Assembly (NCBI RefSeq): GCF_000381745.1
Contig: NZ_KB906994.1
Span: forward strand, 1-64,000
Length of the DNA: 64,000 nucleotides
Source: Psychromonas ossibalaenae ATCC BAA-1528
GTDB lineage: Bacteria; Pseudomonadota; Gammaproteobacteria; Enterobacterales; Psychromonadaceae
Reading direction: 5' to 3'
Below are positions 8,919-18,031 of this stretch, piece after piece. Under the pieces are notes generated by a model, which searched no databases, was not told where the DNA came from, and saw only the letters and a list, made by a program, of their open reading frames with translations. The translations under genes and the position numbers were made by a program. The stretch's first letter is position 1; each line of letters begins with the position of its first letter.

Positions 8919-9668
8919 ATGAAAAACAGCTGGATTTTTCTTATATCTCTTTTATTTGCTCTGCTTTCTTTCAAAGTTATTTCAAATGAGACTGTCGTAT
9001 TTGCTATCGGCGAGTGGCCGCCTTATGTATCGCAAACAAACTCTACTGATAAAATTGCAGAAGTGATTGTTTCTGAAGCGTTAAATCTGGAAGGTGTTGA
9101 TGTTAAATATGAATATTTCCCCTGGAAACGTTCGCTTGAGCGTGTTGAAGACGGCACCTATGCGGGAACATTTCCCTGGTGGTCTACTGAAGAGAGGCAA
9201 GTTGATTTTATTATCAACCAGGAACCGGTGATTGTTGCCAATGAGGTTTTTTTCCATTTAAAAAGTACGGATTTTAAATGGGACAGTTTTGATGATTTAA
9301 AAAAATATAAAATCGGAGGAAACCTCTCTTATTCTCATGTTGAACAGCTTGAAAGTAAAGGAATAGAGGTAGATGTTGCCCCGAAAGAAGAGCTGAGTTT
9401 TAAGAAACTGTTGAACGGGCGCATTGATGCCTTACCAGCTGACTTTATTGTTGGTTACGATACTATCCATAAACTGTTCTCTCCTGTTAAGGTTTCTTTG
9501 TTTACTAATCACCCTAAGTCGCTGAGAAGGGGGGATTTATTTATGCTGATTTCCAGAAAGTATCCTGACTCCCAGGAAATTGCTGATAAATTAGATCGTG
9601 GATTAAAGAAATTAAAGGAATCAGGCAGGCATGATGAAATTATTATTGAGTTTCTAGAAAGGAAATAA
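8919..9668 (+). CDS. Orphan periplasmic binding protein (SBP_bac_3-like), copy 1
   Basis: A 249-residue secreted protein with a signal peptide to about residue 23 (ISNETV). It then has the typical opening VVFAIGEWPPYV of polar-amino-acid-type binding proteins and a C-lobe with GRIDALPADFIVGY. No transporter genes adjoin. The next gene is a tandem paralogue of identical length sharing long exact blocks such as EVFFHLKSTDFKW, so the pair arose by a recent duplication. The ribosome site AAGGAG is strong. Ligand and partner are unknown; it could be a free sensor or scavenging protein or use an unlinked transporter. Confidence 0.8.
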   Translation: MKNSWIFLISLLFALLSFKVISNETVVFAIGEWPPYVSQTNSTDKIAEVIVSEALNLEGVDVKYEYFPWKRSLERVEDGTYAGTFPWWSTEERQVDFIINQEPVIVANEVFFHLKSTDFKWDSFDDLKKYKIGGNLSYSHVEQLESKGIEVDVAPKEELSFKKLLNGRIDALPADFIVGYDTIHKLFSPVKVSLFTNHPKSLRRGDLFMLISRKYPDSQEIADKLDRGLKKLKESGRHDEIIIEFLERK

Positions 9669-9785
9669 GCAAGAGAAATGACTCTGCTTAACTCTTAAAA
9701 TATGAAGTTCTCTTTATTTACTGTCCAGCCTGAACAGGGTATTTTCATTTTTGTTTAAGCAGCATAATCTGCAGTGTCTATGTCC

Positions 9786-9791
9786 TATAAT
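9786..9791 (+). promoter_or_regulatory. -10 element before the second duplicated binding protein
   Basis: A consensus TATAAT lies 21 bases before the ribosome site of the second copy. No convincing -35 is seen at the right distance. The surrounding bases (TGTCTATG ahead, AGTCA after) match the region before copy 1. Confidence 0.45.
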
Positions 9792-9812
9792 AGTCAGTAA
9801 CAAGGAGTTTAT

Positions 9813-10562
9813 ATGAAAAATAACTGCTCTCTGCTGATTAGTTTTTTGCTGCTGAGTCTGTCGTTTAATGCTTTTGCCGGTGAAAAAATAGTATTAGCAA
9901 TTGGGGAATGGGGGCCCTATGTATCAGAAACTAATTACCGGGATAAAATTCTAGAAGTCATTGTTAAAGAAGCTTTTATACGCCAGGGAATTGAAGTTGA
10001 ATATAAATATTTTCCCTGGAAACGTTCTCTTGAGCGGGTGCGGAATGGCCTGATAATCGGGAGCTTTCCCTGGTGGTCTGATGAAAAAAGAGAACAAGAT
10101 TTTATTATCAATAATGAACCCCTGCTTGTCGCGAAAGAAGTTTTTTTCCATTTAAAAAGTACTGATTTCAAGTGGGAAAAGATGGATGATCTTAAAAAGT
10201 ATAAGATTGGAGGAACGCTTTCCTTTGAGCATATTGAGCGCTTTAAAAAGCAGGGCATAGCGCTTGATATTGCGGTAAAAGAAGATCTTAGCTTTAAAAA
10301 ATTATTAGCAGGCAGAATTGATGCTTTACCTGCTGATTTTATAGTTGGCTACGCAACGATTAACAGGCTGTTTTCGCCCGCTAAAGTATCCCTGTTTACT
10401 AACCACCCGAAAGTCAGCAAGCAGGCGGGTATGTATATGCTGCTTTCCAGAGAGTTTGCCAACGCTCAGAAGACCGCTGAAAAACTGGATCTTGGGTTAA
10501 AAGAGCTGAAGAAATCCGGCCGCTACGATGAGATTATTATGGAATTTATGGAAATGAAATAA
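9813..10562 (+). CDS. Orphan periplasmic binding protein (SBP_bac_3-like), copy 2
   Basis: A 249-residue paralogue of the preceding gene with its own signal peptide (cleavage near AFAGEK). It shares the FPWKRSLERV, FPWW, EVFFHLKSTDFKW and GRIDALPADFIVGY blocks, while surface regions and the signal peptide have diverged. Divergence concentrated outside those blocks suggests either drift or a change of ligand. It has an AAGGAG ribosome site and a -10 element. No ABC permease or ATPase is adjacent. Confidence 0.8.
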   Translation: MKNNCSLLISFLLLSLSFNAFAGEKIVLAIGEWGPYVSETNYRDKILEVIVKEAFIRQGIEVEYKYFPWKRSLERVRNGLIIGSFPWWSDEKREQDFIINNEPLLVAKEVFFHLKSTDFKWEKMDDLKKYKIGGTLSFEHIERFKKQGIALDIAVKEDLSFKKLLAGRIDALPADFIVGYATINRLFSPAKVSLFTNHPKVSKQAGMYMLLSREFANAQKTAEKLDLGLKELKKSGRYDEIIMEFMEMK

Positions 10563-10643
10563 GACGGAAGATAACCTTCTCATTCTGTTTCCTGTTTATA
10601 TCGACTCTCACTCTTCTTAATAAAACTCCCTATTGAACGACTG

Positions 10644-10800
10644 TTATACCAATTCCACTAATTAGATGATCTATTTAGGCGTAAGGAAAATGGATGAAAG
10701 CAAGGCATTGATTGTAGTGACTAGTTGTTCTAATTACAAACGAAGCTAGCATTCATTTTAACAAGCGTAAATGAATAGATAATTAATGGATTTGGTATTA
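10644..10800. mobile_element. MITE-like element with imperfect terminal inverted repeats
   Basis: The left end reads ATACCAATTCCACTAATTAG and the right end, on the opposite strand, ATACCAAATCCATTAATTAT. The match continues as TCTATTTAGGCG versus TCTATTCATTTACGC. The element is about 155 bases and carries no transposase. Similar 'ATACCAATTCCA' ends are common in dispersed repeats of marine gammaproteobacteria (recollection, not checked). A 36-codon reading frame on the minus strand (10912 to ~10801) runs straight into the right end, so the element may have inserted in or near a small gene. Confidence 0.65.
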
Positions 10801-11280
10801 CTGCCCCGATATTTATCTGCTCTAACAAAAAGCTAACTGAAACCCTGCCTTTGTTTGTTAGTTCTCTAATTTCCAGGTATTTTGCGATCAGGATAAGGTC
10901 TTTTTCATGCACAAATATAAACTATAGTTATGTAGTCACAACACTTTGTTTTTTAAAAATCGCTGTTCGTGGAGTGAGTTTGTTTTTCTGCATACAGCTA
11001 AAACGGCGGTATTCTCGAGTGGTGGTACAATTTACGCAGACTACAGACTTGCTTACCGCACGGCTCATGAAAAAGTCGGTTAAATTATCAAAGAGGGCAT
11101 AGGATCGCGTTTTGATCCTGAGATATATTGGATATTTACAAGTTAGGTGATGAATTCAGAACGATTCCGCTGTGCTTTAAATCGGATGATGGTGATATTG
11201 AATAAATATATAAAGCGCAGCTCAGACAGTTATGCTTAGCCAGTGGAGCTGCTTATCAATATTTTTAAGTTGTCTTATAA
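10801..11280. other. Intergenic DNA with no convincing gene
   Basis: Short open frames on both strands (for example 10851-11102 plus) lack ribosome sites, family resemblance and gene-like composition. The right end must hold the promoter of the fatty acid hydroxylase gene, but no clear motif was found. Confidence 0.35.
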
Positions 11281-12090
11281 ATGAATATACTCTTAAACTA
11301 TGAACATGCCGTCCGGCTGGGCATGTTTTTGAGCCTTTTTATTATACTCGCTGGTATAGAATTTTTATTTCCGCTCGCCGAACGTAAATGCGGCCGACTC
11401 AGTCAGTGGTCGGTAAATCTGTCTTTGGCTTTTCTTGCTGGTCTTTTTTTGAATATTCTTGTGCCGTTACTGGCTGTCGGTGTCGCCCTGTCTGCTGCTG
11501 AGCATTCAATCGGACTCTTTAATATTATTGATATTCCTTATGCTGCAGCGGTGGTATTCGCGCTGTTGATGCTGGATCTGCTTATTTACGGCCAGCATGT
11601 TCTGATGCATAAAATACCGCTGCTTTGGTCGGTACATCGAATGCACCATACGGAAATTGGGCTTGATGTCAGCTCAGCTGTGCGTTTTCATCCTATTGAA
11701 ATCATTATTTCCATGCTGATTAAGATGTTGTTTGTTGTGATTTTTGGCATTCCGGCGGGCGCAGTAATTATTTTTGAAGTGTTATTAAACGCTCTGGCAC
11801 TTTTTAATCACAGTAATCTTAAGCTGCCGAAGGCCGTTGATAAACACCTGCGTAAATTTATTGTCACCCCCGAAGTGCACTGGATCCATCATTCTGATAT
11901 AGCGCAGGAAACTAACAGTAATTATGGTTTTAATCTAATTCTCTGGGATAAACTGTTTTCCACTTATAGAGATAAACCTGCAGTAGATTACCCGCTAATG
12001 CGCCAGGGGCTTAGTGAATTCGGTGTAGAGAAACCTTTAAGTTTATATCAACTGTTAATGCTGCCGTTTCAAGGAAATAAAAACGTTTAA
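11281..12090 (+). CDS. Sterol desaturase / fatty acid hydroxylase family membrane protein
   Basis: A 269-residue integral membrane protein with about four to five hydrophobic segments. The di-iron histidine clusters of the fatty acid hydroxylase superfamily are all visible: HVLMH, then HRMHHTE, and near the C-terminus HWIHHSD. These enzymes use O2 to hydroxylate or desaturate lipids. The substrate is not predictable. No clear ribosome site precedes the ATG. The stop codon overlaps, on the other strand, the stop of a decayed LysR tail. Confidence 0.88.
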   Translation: MNILLNYEHAVRLGMFLSLFIILAGIEFLFPLAERKCGRLSQWSVNLSLAFLAGLFLNILVPLLAVGVALSAAEHSIGLFNIIDIPYAAAVVFALLMLDLLIYGQHVLMHKIPLLWSVHRMHHTEIGLDVSSAVRFHPIEIIISMLIKMLFVVIFGIPAGAVIIFEVLLNALALFNHSNLKLPKAVDKHLRKFIVTPEVHWIHHSDIAQETNSNYGFNLILWDKLFSTYRDKPAVDYPLMRQGLSEFGVEKPLSLYQLLMLPFQGNKNV

Positions 12091-12267
12091 GAGAACTTTG
12101 CTTTTATTGCTTGGCGCACCTGTTTATGAACCGGATCGTTTAAAAACCTGCGGTGATAAACCATATGCACAGGCATTTTAGGCAGTGTGACCGGGTAGTC
12201 GAGTACTTGAATATTTAAGCGCTTTGCCCGTTTCTCAGGCAGATAAGGGGTATACAAACTAAAAGCT
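12087..12267 (-). pseudogene. C-terminal tail of a second LysR-type regulator
   Basis: The minus strand encodes about 60 residues ending in PVHMVYHRRFLNDPVHKQVR plus a short tail and a stop. This matches almost residue for residue the end of the adjacent LysR gene (PINMVYHRRFLNDPVHKQVR). The frame continues directly from the stop codon of that gene with no start codon, so this is the leftover 3' end of a paralogous regulator. It probably formed by deletion between two tandem lysR copies. It cannot be expressed on its own. Confidence 0.75.
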
Positions 12268-12269
12268 GT

Positions 12270-13096
12270 TTAAGAAAGTATTGATTTAATTTCTTCACGC
12301 ACCTGTTTGTGAACGGGGTCATTTAAAAAGCGCCGATGATAAACCATATTAATTGGAATTCGCGGCAGCTCGACCGGGTATTTAAAAACTTGAATTTTTA
12401 AAATATCCGCCCAGTTTTCAGCAAGGGTGCGGGAGCAGGCACTGATATAATCAGTTTTTGCTACCGTCAGGAGCACATTAGCAAGTGACGATACTTCCAT
12501 TTTAATATTGCGTTTTTTTACCCGGTCAGCTTTAAACTTCAGTCCGCTGATATTTTTACGTGTCATCTGGTAAAGGACATGGCTTTCAGAATAGAACTGC
12601 TGCTGAGACAGTGAGCCGTTAATTCTAGGGTGGTCCATACGGCAGACGGCTACGACTTCTTCATCATATAAATGTTCAACAATAAATGCGTGCTCTTCAG
12701 GAAATACGCTGTCAATGATTAGATCTACTTTTTGCGTACGCAGATGCTCCAGCAGCAGTACTTCTTCAATAGGCGGTTCATGGAATGTTACGCGGCTAAG
12801 GGAGCCGAGCTGCTGCAGTGCAGTTTCCATGGCATAGGCATGGATCTCTTCTTTTTCGGTAACCCAGTTTCAATCAGTTCCATCGCGCCTTCAAGTTTAT
12901 TAGCCAGCATAATTGCTGAACTTGTTGCTGTGATGCCCCGGCCTTCTTTGACGAACAATTTTTTGTTAGGGCGCTTTTCCAGGCGGCGAAGCGCCGCGCT
13001 TATCGCGGGTTGAGTTAGATCCAGCGCATCGGCCGCTTTAGTTATTGACTGATACTTATAAACAGCCAGAAAAGGTTTGATTAGATTCAGATCCAT
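12270..13096 (-). pseudogene. LysR-family regulator with a -1 frameshift
   Basis: The N-terminal helix-turn-helix (ITKAADALDLTQPAISAALR) reads in one frame from 13096, and the effector domain (THE PPIEEV... to MVYHRRFLNDPV) in another from about 12870 to 12270. The frames join perfectly if one base is added to the five-T run at 12852-12856, giving a regulator of about 275 residues. The divergent SnoaL lipoprotein gene would be the natural target. A homopolymer error in the assembly is a real alternative to a true mutation. The tail of a second, similar LysR lies immediately downstream. Confidence 0.8.
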
Positions 13097-13389
13097 GCGA
13101 ACTCCTGCCTTTAAAGTAGATAAGAACTATAACGCACTGAAATCAGCCGCCGCAATCGAGTTCTTAATAAACTGCGGCCTGACAGCTGTCTATATACGTT
13201 AACGTTTTCATAGACGCAGATACCCGCCTTTTTATCGACGAGCGATTCAATTATCTATGCTTTGCCTGTTGTTTATTTTTAATAATTATTATCAAGGTTC
13301 GATATTTACCATTTATCGGCAGGTAATTACCTGCCGTAAACTGTCCCTAATCGTTATTCTAAATCCATCAGTAATAACGGAGAGGCATC

Positions 13390-14253
13390 ATGGAAAAGAA
13401 GGTTTCATTAACATTAGCAGCAGCACTATTTTCAGTCACGGCATGTACATCAGCAGTCACTGCACCGGAGAATAATATGGAAATTTCAAATAAAGAGAAA
13501 ACAATCGCAGTGCTTAACAGCATAGAAACAGGCGATCAGCAGGCGGTTGCATATATTAACCCATTACAATATACCCAGCATAATTTAGCTGTTGGGGACG
13601 GTCTGGCAGGGTTCGGCGCAGTATTACAGGCATTGCCGAAGAACAGTGCAAAAGTAAATGTAGTGCGGGCTTTTGAAGATGGTGATTATGTTTTCACTCA
13701 TACGGACTACAACTTCTTCGGGCCGAAAGTCGGGTTCGATCTGTTTCGTTTTGAAGACGGCCTGATTGTCGAGCATTGGGACAATCTGGTGGTTAAATCA
13801 GAACTGCCTAATCCAAGCGGACGTACGCAGTTAGACGGTCCGGTTGAGATAACTGACTTGGATAAAACAGAGGAAAATAAAGCACTGGTTGCTGACTTTG
13901 TTGACACAATTCTAGTGAAAGGTGAATTTGATAAATTAACTAACTATTTTGACGGTGATAACTACCTGCAGCACAACACTGCCATTGCTGACGGTCTGTC
14001 CGGGCTGGGTAATGCGTTAGCCGCCATGGCAGAGCAGGGTATCACAATGGTCTACAGCAATAATCATATTGTATTAGGTGAAGGTAACTTTGTACTAAGT
14101 ATCAGTGAAGGTACATTTGCCGGTGAAGCGACCTCATTTTATGATCTGTTCCGCGTAGAAAACGGAAAAATAGCGGAGCACTGGGATGTTATCGAAACCA
14201 TTGCACCAAAGGAACAATGGAAGAATAACAACGGTAAATTCGGCAACCTGTAA
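13390..14253 (+). CDS. Lipoprotein with two SnoaL/NTF2-like domains
   Basis: A 287-residue protein with a short signal sequence and a plausible lipobox VTAC (C19). The mature part is an internal duplication: repeat 1 (~35-140) and repeat 2 (~160-270) both show a QHN-type motif (YTQHNLAVGDGLAGFGAVL and YLQHNTAIADGLSGLGNAL), a GPKVGFDLFR / EATSFYDLFR strand, and an EHWD ending. SnoaL-like folds bind small hydrophobic molecules and sometimes act as isomerases; the role here is unknown. It is divergent from the frameshifted lysR. A GGAGAGG ribosome site precedes the ATG. Confidence 0.8.
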   Translation: MEKKVSLTLAAALFSVTACTSAVTAPENNMEISNKEKTIAVLNSIETGDQQAVAYINPLQYTQHNLAVGDGLAGFGAVLQALPKNSAKVNVVRAFEDGDYVFTHTDYNFFGPKVGFDLFRFEDGLIVEHWDNLVVKSELPNPSGRTQLDGPVEITDLDKTEENKALVADFVDTILVKGEFDKLTNYFDGDNYLQHNTAIADGLSGLGNALAAMAEQGITMVYSNNHIVLGEGNFVLSISEGTFAGEATSFYDLFRVENGKIAEHWDVIETIAPKEQWKNNNGKFGNL

Positions 14254-14272
14254 CTTATCTTCAATATTAATG

Positions 14273-14297
14273 GAGCACAAACATACTGTTTGTGCTC
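14273..14297 (+). terminator. Hairpin after the SnoaL lipoprotein gene
   Basis: A perfect 10-bp stem GAGCACAAAC / GTTTGTGCTC with a five-base loop. No T run follows, so it is more likely an RNA-stability or partial-termination structure between two genes than a full terminator. Confidence 0.5.
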
Positions 14298-14323
14298 TAT
14301 GACTGACAAATAAGGTATTAATT

Positions 14324-14782
14324 ATGAAAAAATTTATTGCATCACTTATTATCATTCCTGCCATTTTTTGTGCTGGGGTTTCTGCTTCACAAGGTGATTT
14401 TGGCGGTTCTACGCCTAAAATGGCGTCAGAAAAAGTAGAAAAATCACAGCATCTGTTAGATGGAAGTATTGTCGAGTATCAGTTTCAGCATGGTGGCGCT
14501 GTGCGTTTGGAATTGTATGACGGGTTATTAAAATATGAATGGACTGCAGGGCCGATGAAAGGCAATAATAATAAGGATCTGCCATACCGTTCACGAAAAA
14601 TAGCGGATAAAATGTATATGGTTAACTGGTATGAGCAGTCTAAACTTGATTATATTACGCTTGTTTTAAATTTTAATAACAATGTTATGCACGCTTCCGG
14701 GATCTTAAATATAGGATCAGAAAAACAGTTCAGTACTTTTGCTGGTGGTATCCTTGATGAAGTGAAACTGATTGAAAAATAG
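14324..14782 (+). CDS. Secreted MoaF-like/calycin-fold protein
   Basis: A 152-residue protein with a signal peptide (cleavage near VSASQG). The core YEWTAGPMKG, then MYMVNWYEQSKLDYITLVLN and MHASGIL, resembles the MoaF / phenolic-acid-decarboxylase group of small beta-barrels. Those typically bind small aromatic or lipophilic ligands. It follows the SnoaL lipoprotein by 70 bases and may be co-transcribed. Family resemblance was judged by eye and is moderate. Confidence 0.55.
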   Translation: MKKFIASLIIIPAIFCAGVSASQGDFGGSTPKMASEKVEKSQHLLDGSIVEYQFQHGGAVRLELYDGLLKYEWTAGPMKGNNNKDLPYRSRKIADKMYMVNWYEQSKLDYITLVLNFNNNVMHASGILNIGSEKQFSTFAGGILDEVKLIEK

Positions 14783-14880
14783 ATGCCCTAGGAGATAACA
14801 ATTTATTCATTAAGGAAAACTACTATGGACAGGGATGTTAAACATCGTTGTAGTTTGAAATTAATTAGTAACAAGGTCAT

Positions 14881-15774
14881 GTGATAATAATGGAAAGTTT
14901 TCCAGAGGTGCCCAAAGTAGAATTTCGTTTTCCTGATGCTGCTAACCCCGGGCTGGAAGTGTTAGATCTTGAAACCCTTTATAAGCGCTTGTCACAGTGT
15001 AAGCATGATCCGTCTCAAGCGCACAGGATTAAGTTTCATAGTTTGATTTATATAACTCAGGGTGAAGGCGCACACTTTATTGATTTTCACGAGCATCAGT
15101 ATCAGCCTGGCAGCTTTATTTTCGTGAATAAAAATCAAATCCATGCCTATGACTTTGTAAACCGTCCGCAGGGTAAGCTGATAGTGGTTACTGAAGAGTT
15201 TATCGATAGCATCCACGCTAATATCCGCCTGCCGTTTTTTACTCCGATGCACTTAGTTTCTTCCTATTTACCTGTGCTTACCCTTAATCCGTCACTGAGA
15301 GAAAGTTGTGAAGCGCTTCTGCATGAAATCAGTAAGGAGCAGAACTGCTCGAACAGCGATAATTTACTGGTGCAGTTACTTTTTTCAGCATTATTATTAA
15401 AGCTGACCCGAGAAAGAAGTGCTGATGGTACGAGATATTTAAGCGAGCAGCGCGCGCAGAAGTTTGCGCAGTTCCTGGTATTAATTGAGGATCATTACAC
15501 AGTGACGAGAGAAGCATCGGCTTATGCCGATATGATGCACATTACCTATAAATCATTAAACCAGATCTGTAAACTGGCCTGTAATCAAACCGCCAAACAG
15601 CTGATTGATGCGCACCTTATTCTGCAGGCAAAACGGAAACTAATCGTAGATAGTTATCAGATCCAGCAGCTTGCTTATCAGCTGGGTTTTGATGAGGTCA
15701 CTAACTTTGTCAAATTTTTCAAAAGACATACTCTGCTTACCCCTTCACAGTTTAAAGAGTGCTTTAAAAGGTAA
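14881..15774 (+). CDS. AraC-family transcriptional regulator
   Basis: A 297-residue regulator with an N-terminal cupin-like sensor domain (HRIKFHSLIYITQGEGAHFI, then GSFIFVNKNQIHAY) and a C-terminal double helix-turn-helix (~200-295; IQQLAYQLGFDEVTNFVKFF, then TPSQFKE). The start is taken as the GTG at 14881, five bases after AAGG; an ATG nine bases later is possible. It lies downstream of the SnoaL and MoaF-like genes on the same strand but separated by ~100 bases. The effector is unknown. Confidence 0.88.
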   Translation: MIIMESFPEVPKVEFRFPDAANPGLEVLDLETLYKRLSQCKHDPSQAHRIKFHSLIYITQGEGAHFIDFHEHQYQPGSFIFVNKNQIHAYDFVNRPQGKLIVVTEEFIDSIHANIRLPFFTPMHLVSSYLPVLTLNPSLRESCEALLHEISKEQNCSNSDNLLVQLLFSALLLKLTRERSADGTRYLSEQRAQKFAQFLVLIEDHYTVTREASAYADMMHITYKSLNQICKLACNQTAKQLIDAHLILQAKRKLIVDSYQIQQLAYQLGFDEVTNFVKFFKRHTLLTPSQFKECFKR

Positions 15775-15919
15775 ACGGTTAGCAGCAGGTGCAAATGCCG
15801 GGGTGATTTTAACCAGCAAGGCTGAGCAGATATTTATTTAGATTAGTATTACATGCAGTTGTGCTGTTTGGTACAGGTAAAAACGCCTTTGTCAGGTGTG
15901 ATAAACCCAGGTATTGCCT

Positions 15920-15957
15920 TTGCTGTAAAAAAGTTAAGTTCCAGTGCTGACTGGAAC
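15920..15957 (-). terminator. Terminator of the mscS gene
   Basis: The perfect stem GTTCCAGT / ACTGGAAC (15938-15957, loop GCTG) is followed on the minus strand by TTAACTTTTTT. It lies about 45 bases after the mscS stop codon. Confidence 0.65.
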
Positions 15958-16001
15958 ATAACCTTGACAGCTTGAATCAGAGAAGCTCCTGTTCGACTGC
16001 T

Positions 16002-16811
16002 TTATTTATGAATATGAACATCCATTTGCGGGTAAGGTATATTAAGGCCTTCTTTAGGGAATGATTTGTATACATTTTCATTCATATCAAAGAATACTCC
16101 CCAGTAGTCCGGCGCTTTAACCCAGGCACGAACAGTGAAATTAACGGAGCTGTCAGCTAATGCCGAAACGGCAATCAGCACATCCGGATCTTTTAATATA
16201 CGCTGGTCTGCATCACAAAGCTGTTTGATAACCGCACGTGCTTTATCTAAATCATCTCCATAACCAACCCCGATAGTCCAGTCTACTCTGCGTGTTTCTT
16301 CAGTTGAGAAATTCACCATAGAGCCCGTTGATAAACCGCCGTTCGGCAGAATAATGGTTTTGTTATCTGGTGTTTTTAAAATGGTATTGAAAATCTGAAT
16401 CTGATTAACACAACCTGTGTGTCCCTGTGCTTGCAGGACATCACCAACTTTAAACGGTTTAAATATTAAAATCATTACACCACCGGCAAAGTTCTGCAGC
16501 GTACCGGAAAGAGCCATACCTACTGCTAAACCAGCGGCCGCTAAAATCGCCACAAAAGAGGTCATTTCAATACTCAGCATACTAAGTACTGTAATACCTA
16601 GCATGACTTTAAGTAAAATAGCACTCAGGCTGGATAGGAATGGTTTCAAAGAAACATCAACCTTACTTTTATCCATGATCTTATTTAGCGTGCTGATAAG
16701 AATTTTTATCACCCATATACCAATGACCCAGACCGCGACGGCTGCAATTAACTTCGGCCCGTATTCTAGAACAAAGGTTTGTGTCAGGCTTAATATTTCT
16801 GCTGTATCCAT
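16002..16811 (-). CDS. mscS: Small-conductance mechanosensitive channel MscS
   Basis: A 269-residue inner-membrane channel, close to E. coli MscS (286). Three N-terminal hydrophobic helices lead to the pore helix AAAGLAVGMALSGTLQNFAG, which contains the glycine/alanine packing pattern of TM3. The beta domain follows with FKVGDVL and the IILPNGGLSTGSMVNFS motif. It opens on membrane tension to release solutes during osmotic downshock. It is a single gene with its own terminator. Confidence 0.93.
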   Translation of the reverse strand: MDTAEILSLTQTFVLEYGPKLIAAVAVWVIGIWVIKILISTLNKIMDKSKVDVSLKPFLSSLSAILLKVMLGITVLSMLSIEMTSFVAILAAAGLAVGMALSGTLQNFAGGVMILIFKPFKVGDVLQAQGHTGCVNQIQIFNTILKTPDNKTIILPNGGLSTGSMVNFSTEETRRVDWTIGVGYGDDLDKARAVIKQLCDADQRILKDPDVLIAVSALADSSVNFTVRAWVKAPDYWGVFFDMNENVYKSFPKEGLNIPYPQMDVHIHK

Positions 16812-17248
16812 ACATTTTCTCTCTTTAAGTTGTTAGTTATTAGCTGTTGTGCTTATTTGAAAAATCCAGATTAACATGCTTTATTGATATTTATTTATTC
16901 TTATTTGAGTGATTTTTGTTTAGCCCTACAATTTTTAGCCTAAATCTGTTTTTATTCAAAGATCCAGTTCACTTTATGCAGATATTCACAATAAAAGCTA
17001 ATGAATCAGGAGGCTTAGCCGTTAATAGCGGCTGCTGGGAAAAATATGCTGGGCGGCTGTGTAACTGTTTCATTCACTTTTCCCTTAAGGCAGCTATAAT
17101 TTTTTACAGCAGGCAGGTAAAACAATCACTTTCCCAAGCTGTTTGTTTATCTCAGGCGTGACGTTAGAGCCTTCTGATGCAATAAGTTTGAAGAAAGTTC
17201 TTTTGGCAGATTAATACTTTATTTTATTCTCTGAACCGGATCTTAATT
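16812..17248. other. Intergenic region, no gene recognised
   Basis: An 81-codon frame at 16916-17161 (plus) has no ribosome site or family resemblance and is taken as chance. The region separates divergent mscS and a binding-protein gene and should carry both promoters; none is obvious. Confidence 0.35.
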
Positions 17249-18010
17249 ATGCTGGGTAAAATGCTAATACTACTTTTTGCATCTATTATTTCTACTTTCT
17301 CTAACGTCTCCAATGCAGGGGCAAATAGTACTGAGTTACAGTTGATAACCGAAGAATGGGCCCCTTACAATTATCTGGAGGGGGACAAGAACAGCGGATT
17401 TTCTGTGGAAGTCATTCGCGCAGTTATGCAGGAATTAGGCGAAGATCATCAGATAAATGTTTTCCCGGGTGCGAGGGGAATGCTGATGTTAGAAAACATG
17501 CCGAATGTTATGAATTTTTCGCTTTTCCGTACTCCCGAAAGAGAGGATAAATATAAATGGATAGGTCCGCTCTCAGATGAAGCTGTTTTCTTCTACAAAA
17601 GAAAGGGTGATCCGCGTATCTTCAGCAGTATAAATGATATTAAGGCTGTTAAAGCAGTGTCGGCGCCTGCAAACGGTCTGGTATTATCCCATGCTGACAA
17701 ACTGGGAATCAGCAGCATAATAAAGTCACATAGAAAAGAGCACCAACTGATTCTTTTATTAAAAGGAAGAGTTGACCTGCTTGTTAGTGTGACACCTATC
17801 GGGATCTCCTATTACCTTAATAAAATGAACTACCCGGTTGATTCCGTTGTAAAAACTCAGGTTATGCTTTTAAAATTTCCATTATATATCGCCTGTTCAA
17901 AAGAAATTCCTGACAGCATTATAGAAAAGTGGCAAAGTGCCTTAGATAAGGTTAAGTCCAGCGCCCGCTACCAGCAGATTTATAATAAGTATCTATTTGA
18001 TAGATACTAA
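17249..18010 (+). CDS. Orphan periplasmic binding protein (SBP_bac_3-like)
   Basis: A 253-residue secreted protein with a signal peptide ending near NAGANS. The mature N-terminus LITEEWAPYNYLE and the following GFSVEVIRAVMQELG match the opening of amino-acid-type binding proteins, and the C-terminal ALDKVKSSARYQQIYNKY helix is also typical. No ABC components are adjacent. It is related in plan to the pair at 8919-10562 but divergent in sequence. The ligand is unknown. Confidence 0.78.
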   Translation: MLGKMLILLFASIISTFSNVSNAGANSTELQLITEEWAPYNYLEGDKNSGFSVEVIRAVMQELGEDHQINVFPGARGMLMLENMPNVMNFSLFRTPEREDKYKWIGPLSDEAVFFYKRKGDPRIFSSINDIKAVKAVSAPANGLVLSHADKLGISSIIKSHRKEHQLILLLKGRVDLLVSVTPIGISYYLNKMNYPVDSVVKTQVMLLKFPLYIACSKEIPDSIIEKWQSALDKVKSSARYQQIYNKYLFDRY

Positions 18011-18031
18011 TTTAATGAGCTGCAGCTGAAA

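Noticed and set aside
10851-11102. 83-codon plus-strand frame
   Set aside because: No ribosome site and overlaps the reverse frame next to the MITE; no protein-like pattern.
12788-13096. Programmed frameshift in the LysR gene
   Set aside because: The slip site is a plain five-T run with no stimulatory structure or family precedent; a mutation or sequencing error is simpler.
16916-17161. 81-codon frame upstream of a binding protein
   Set aside because: Lacks a start signal and any recognisable feature.
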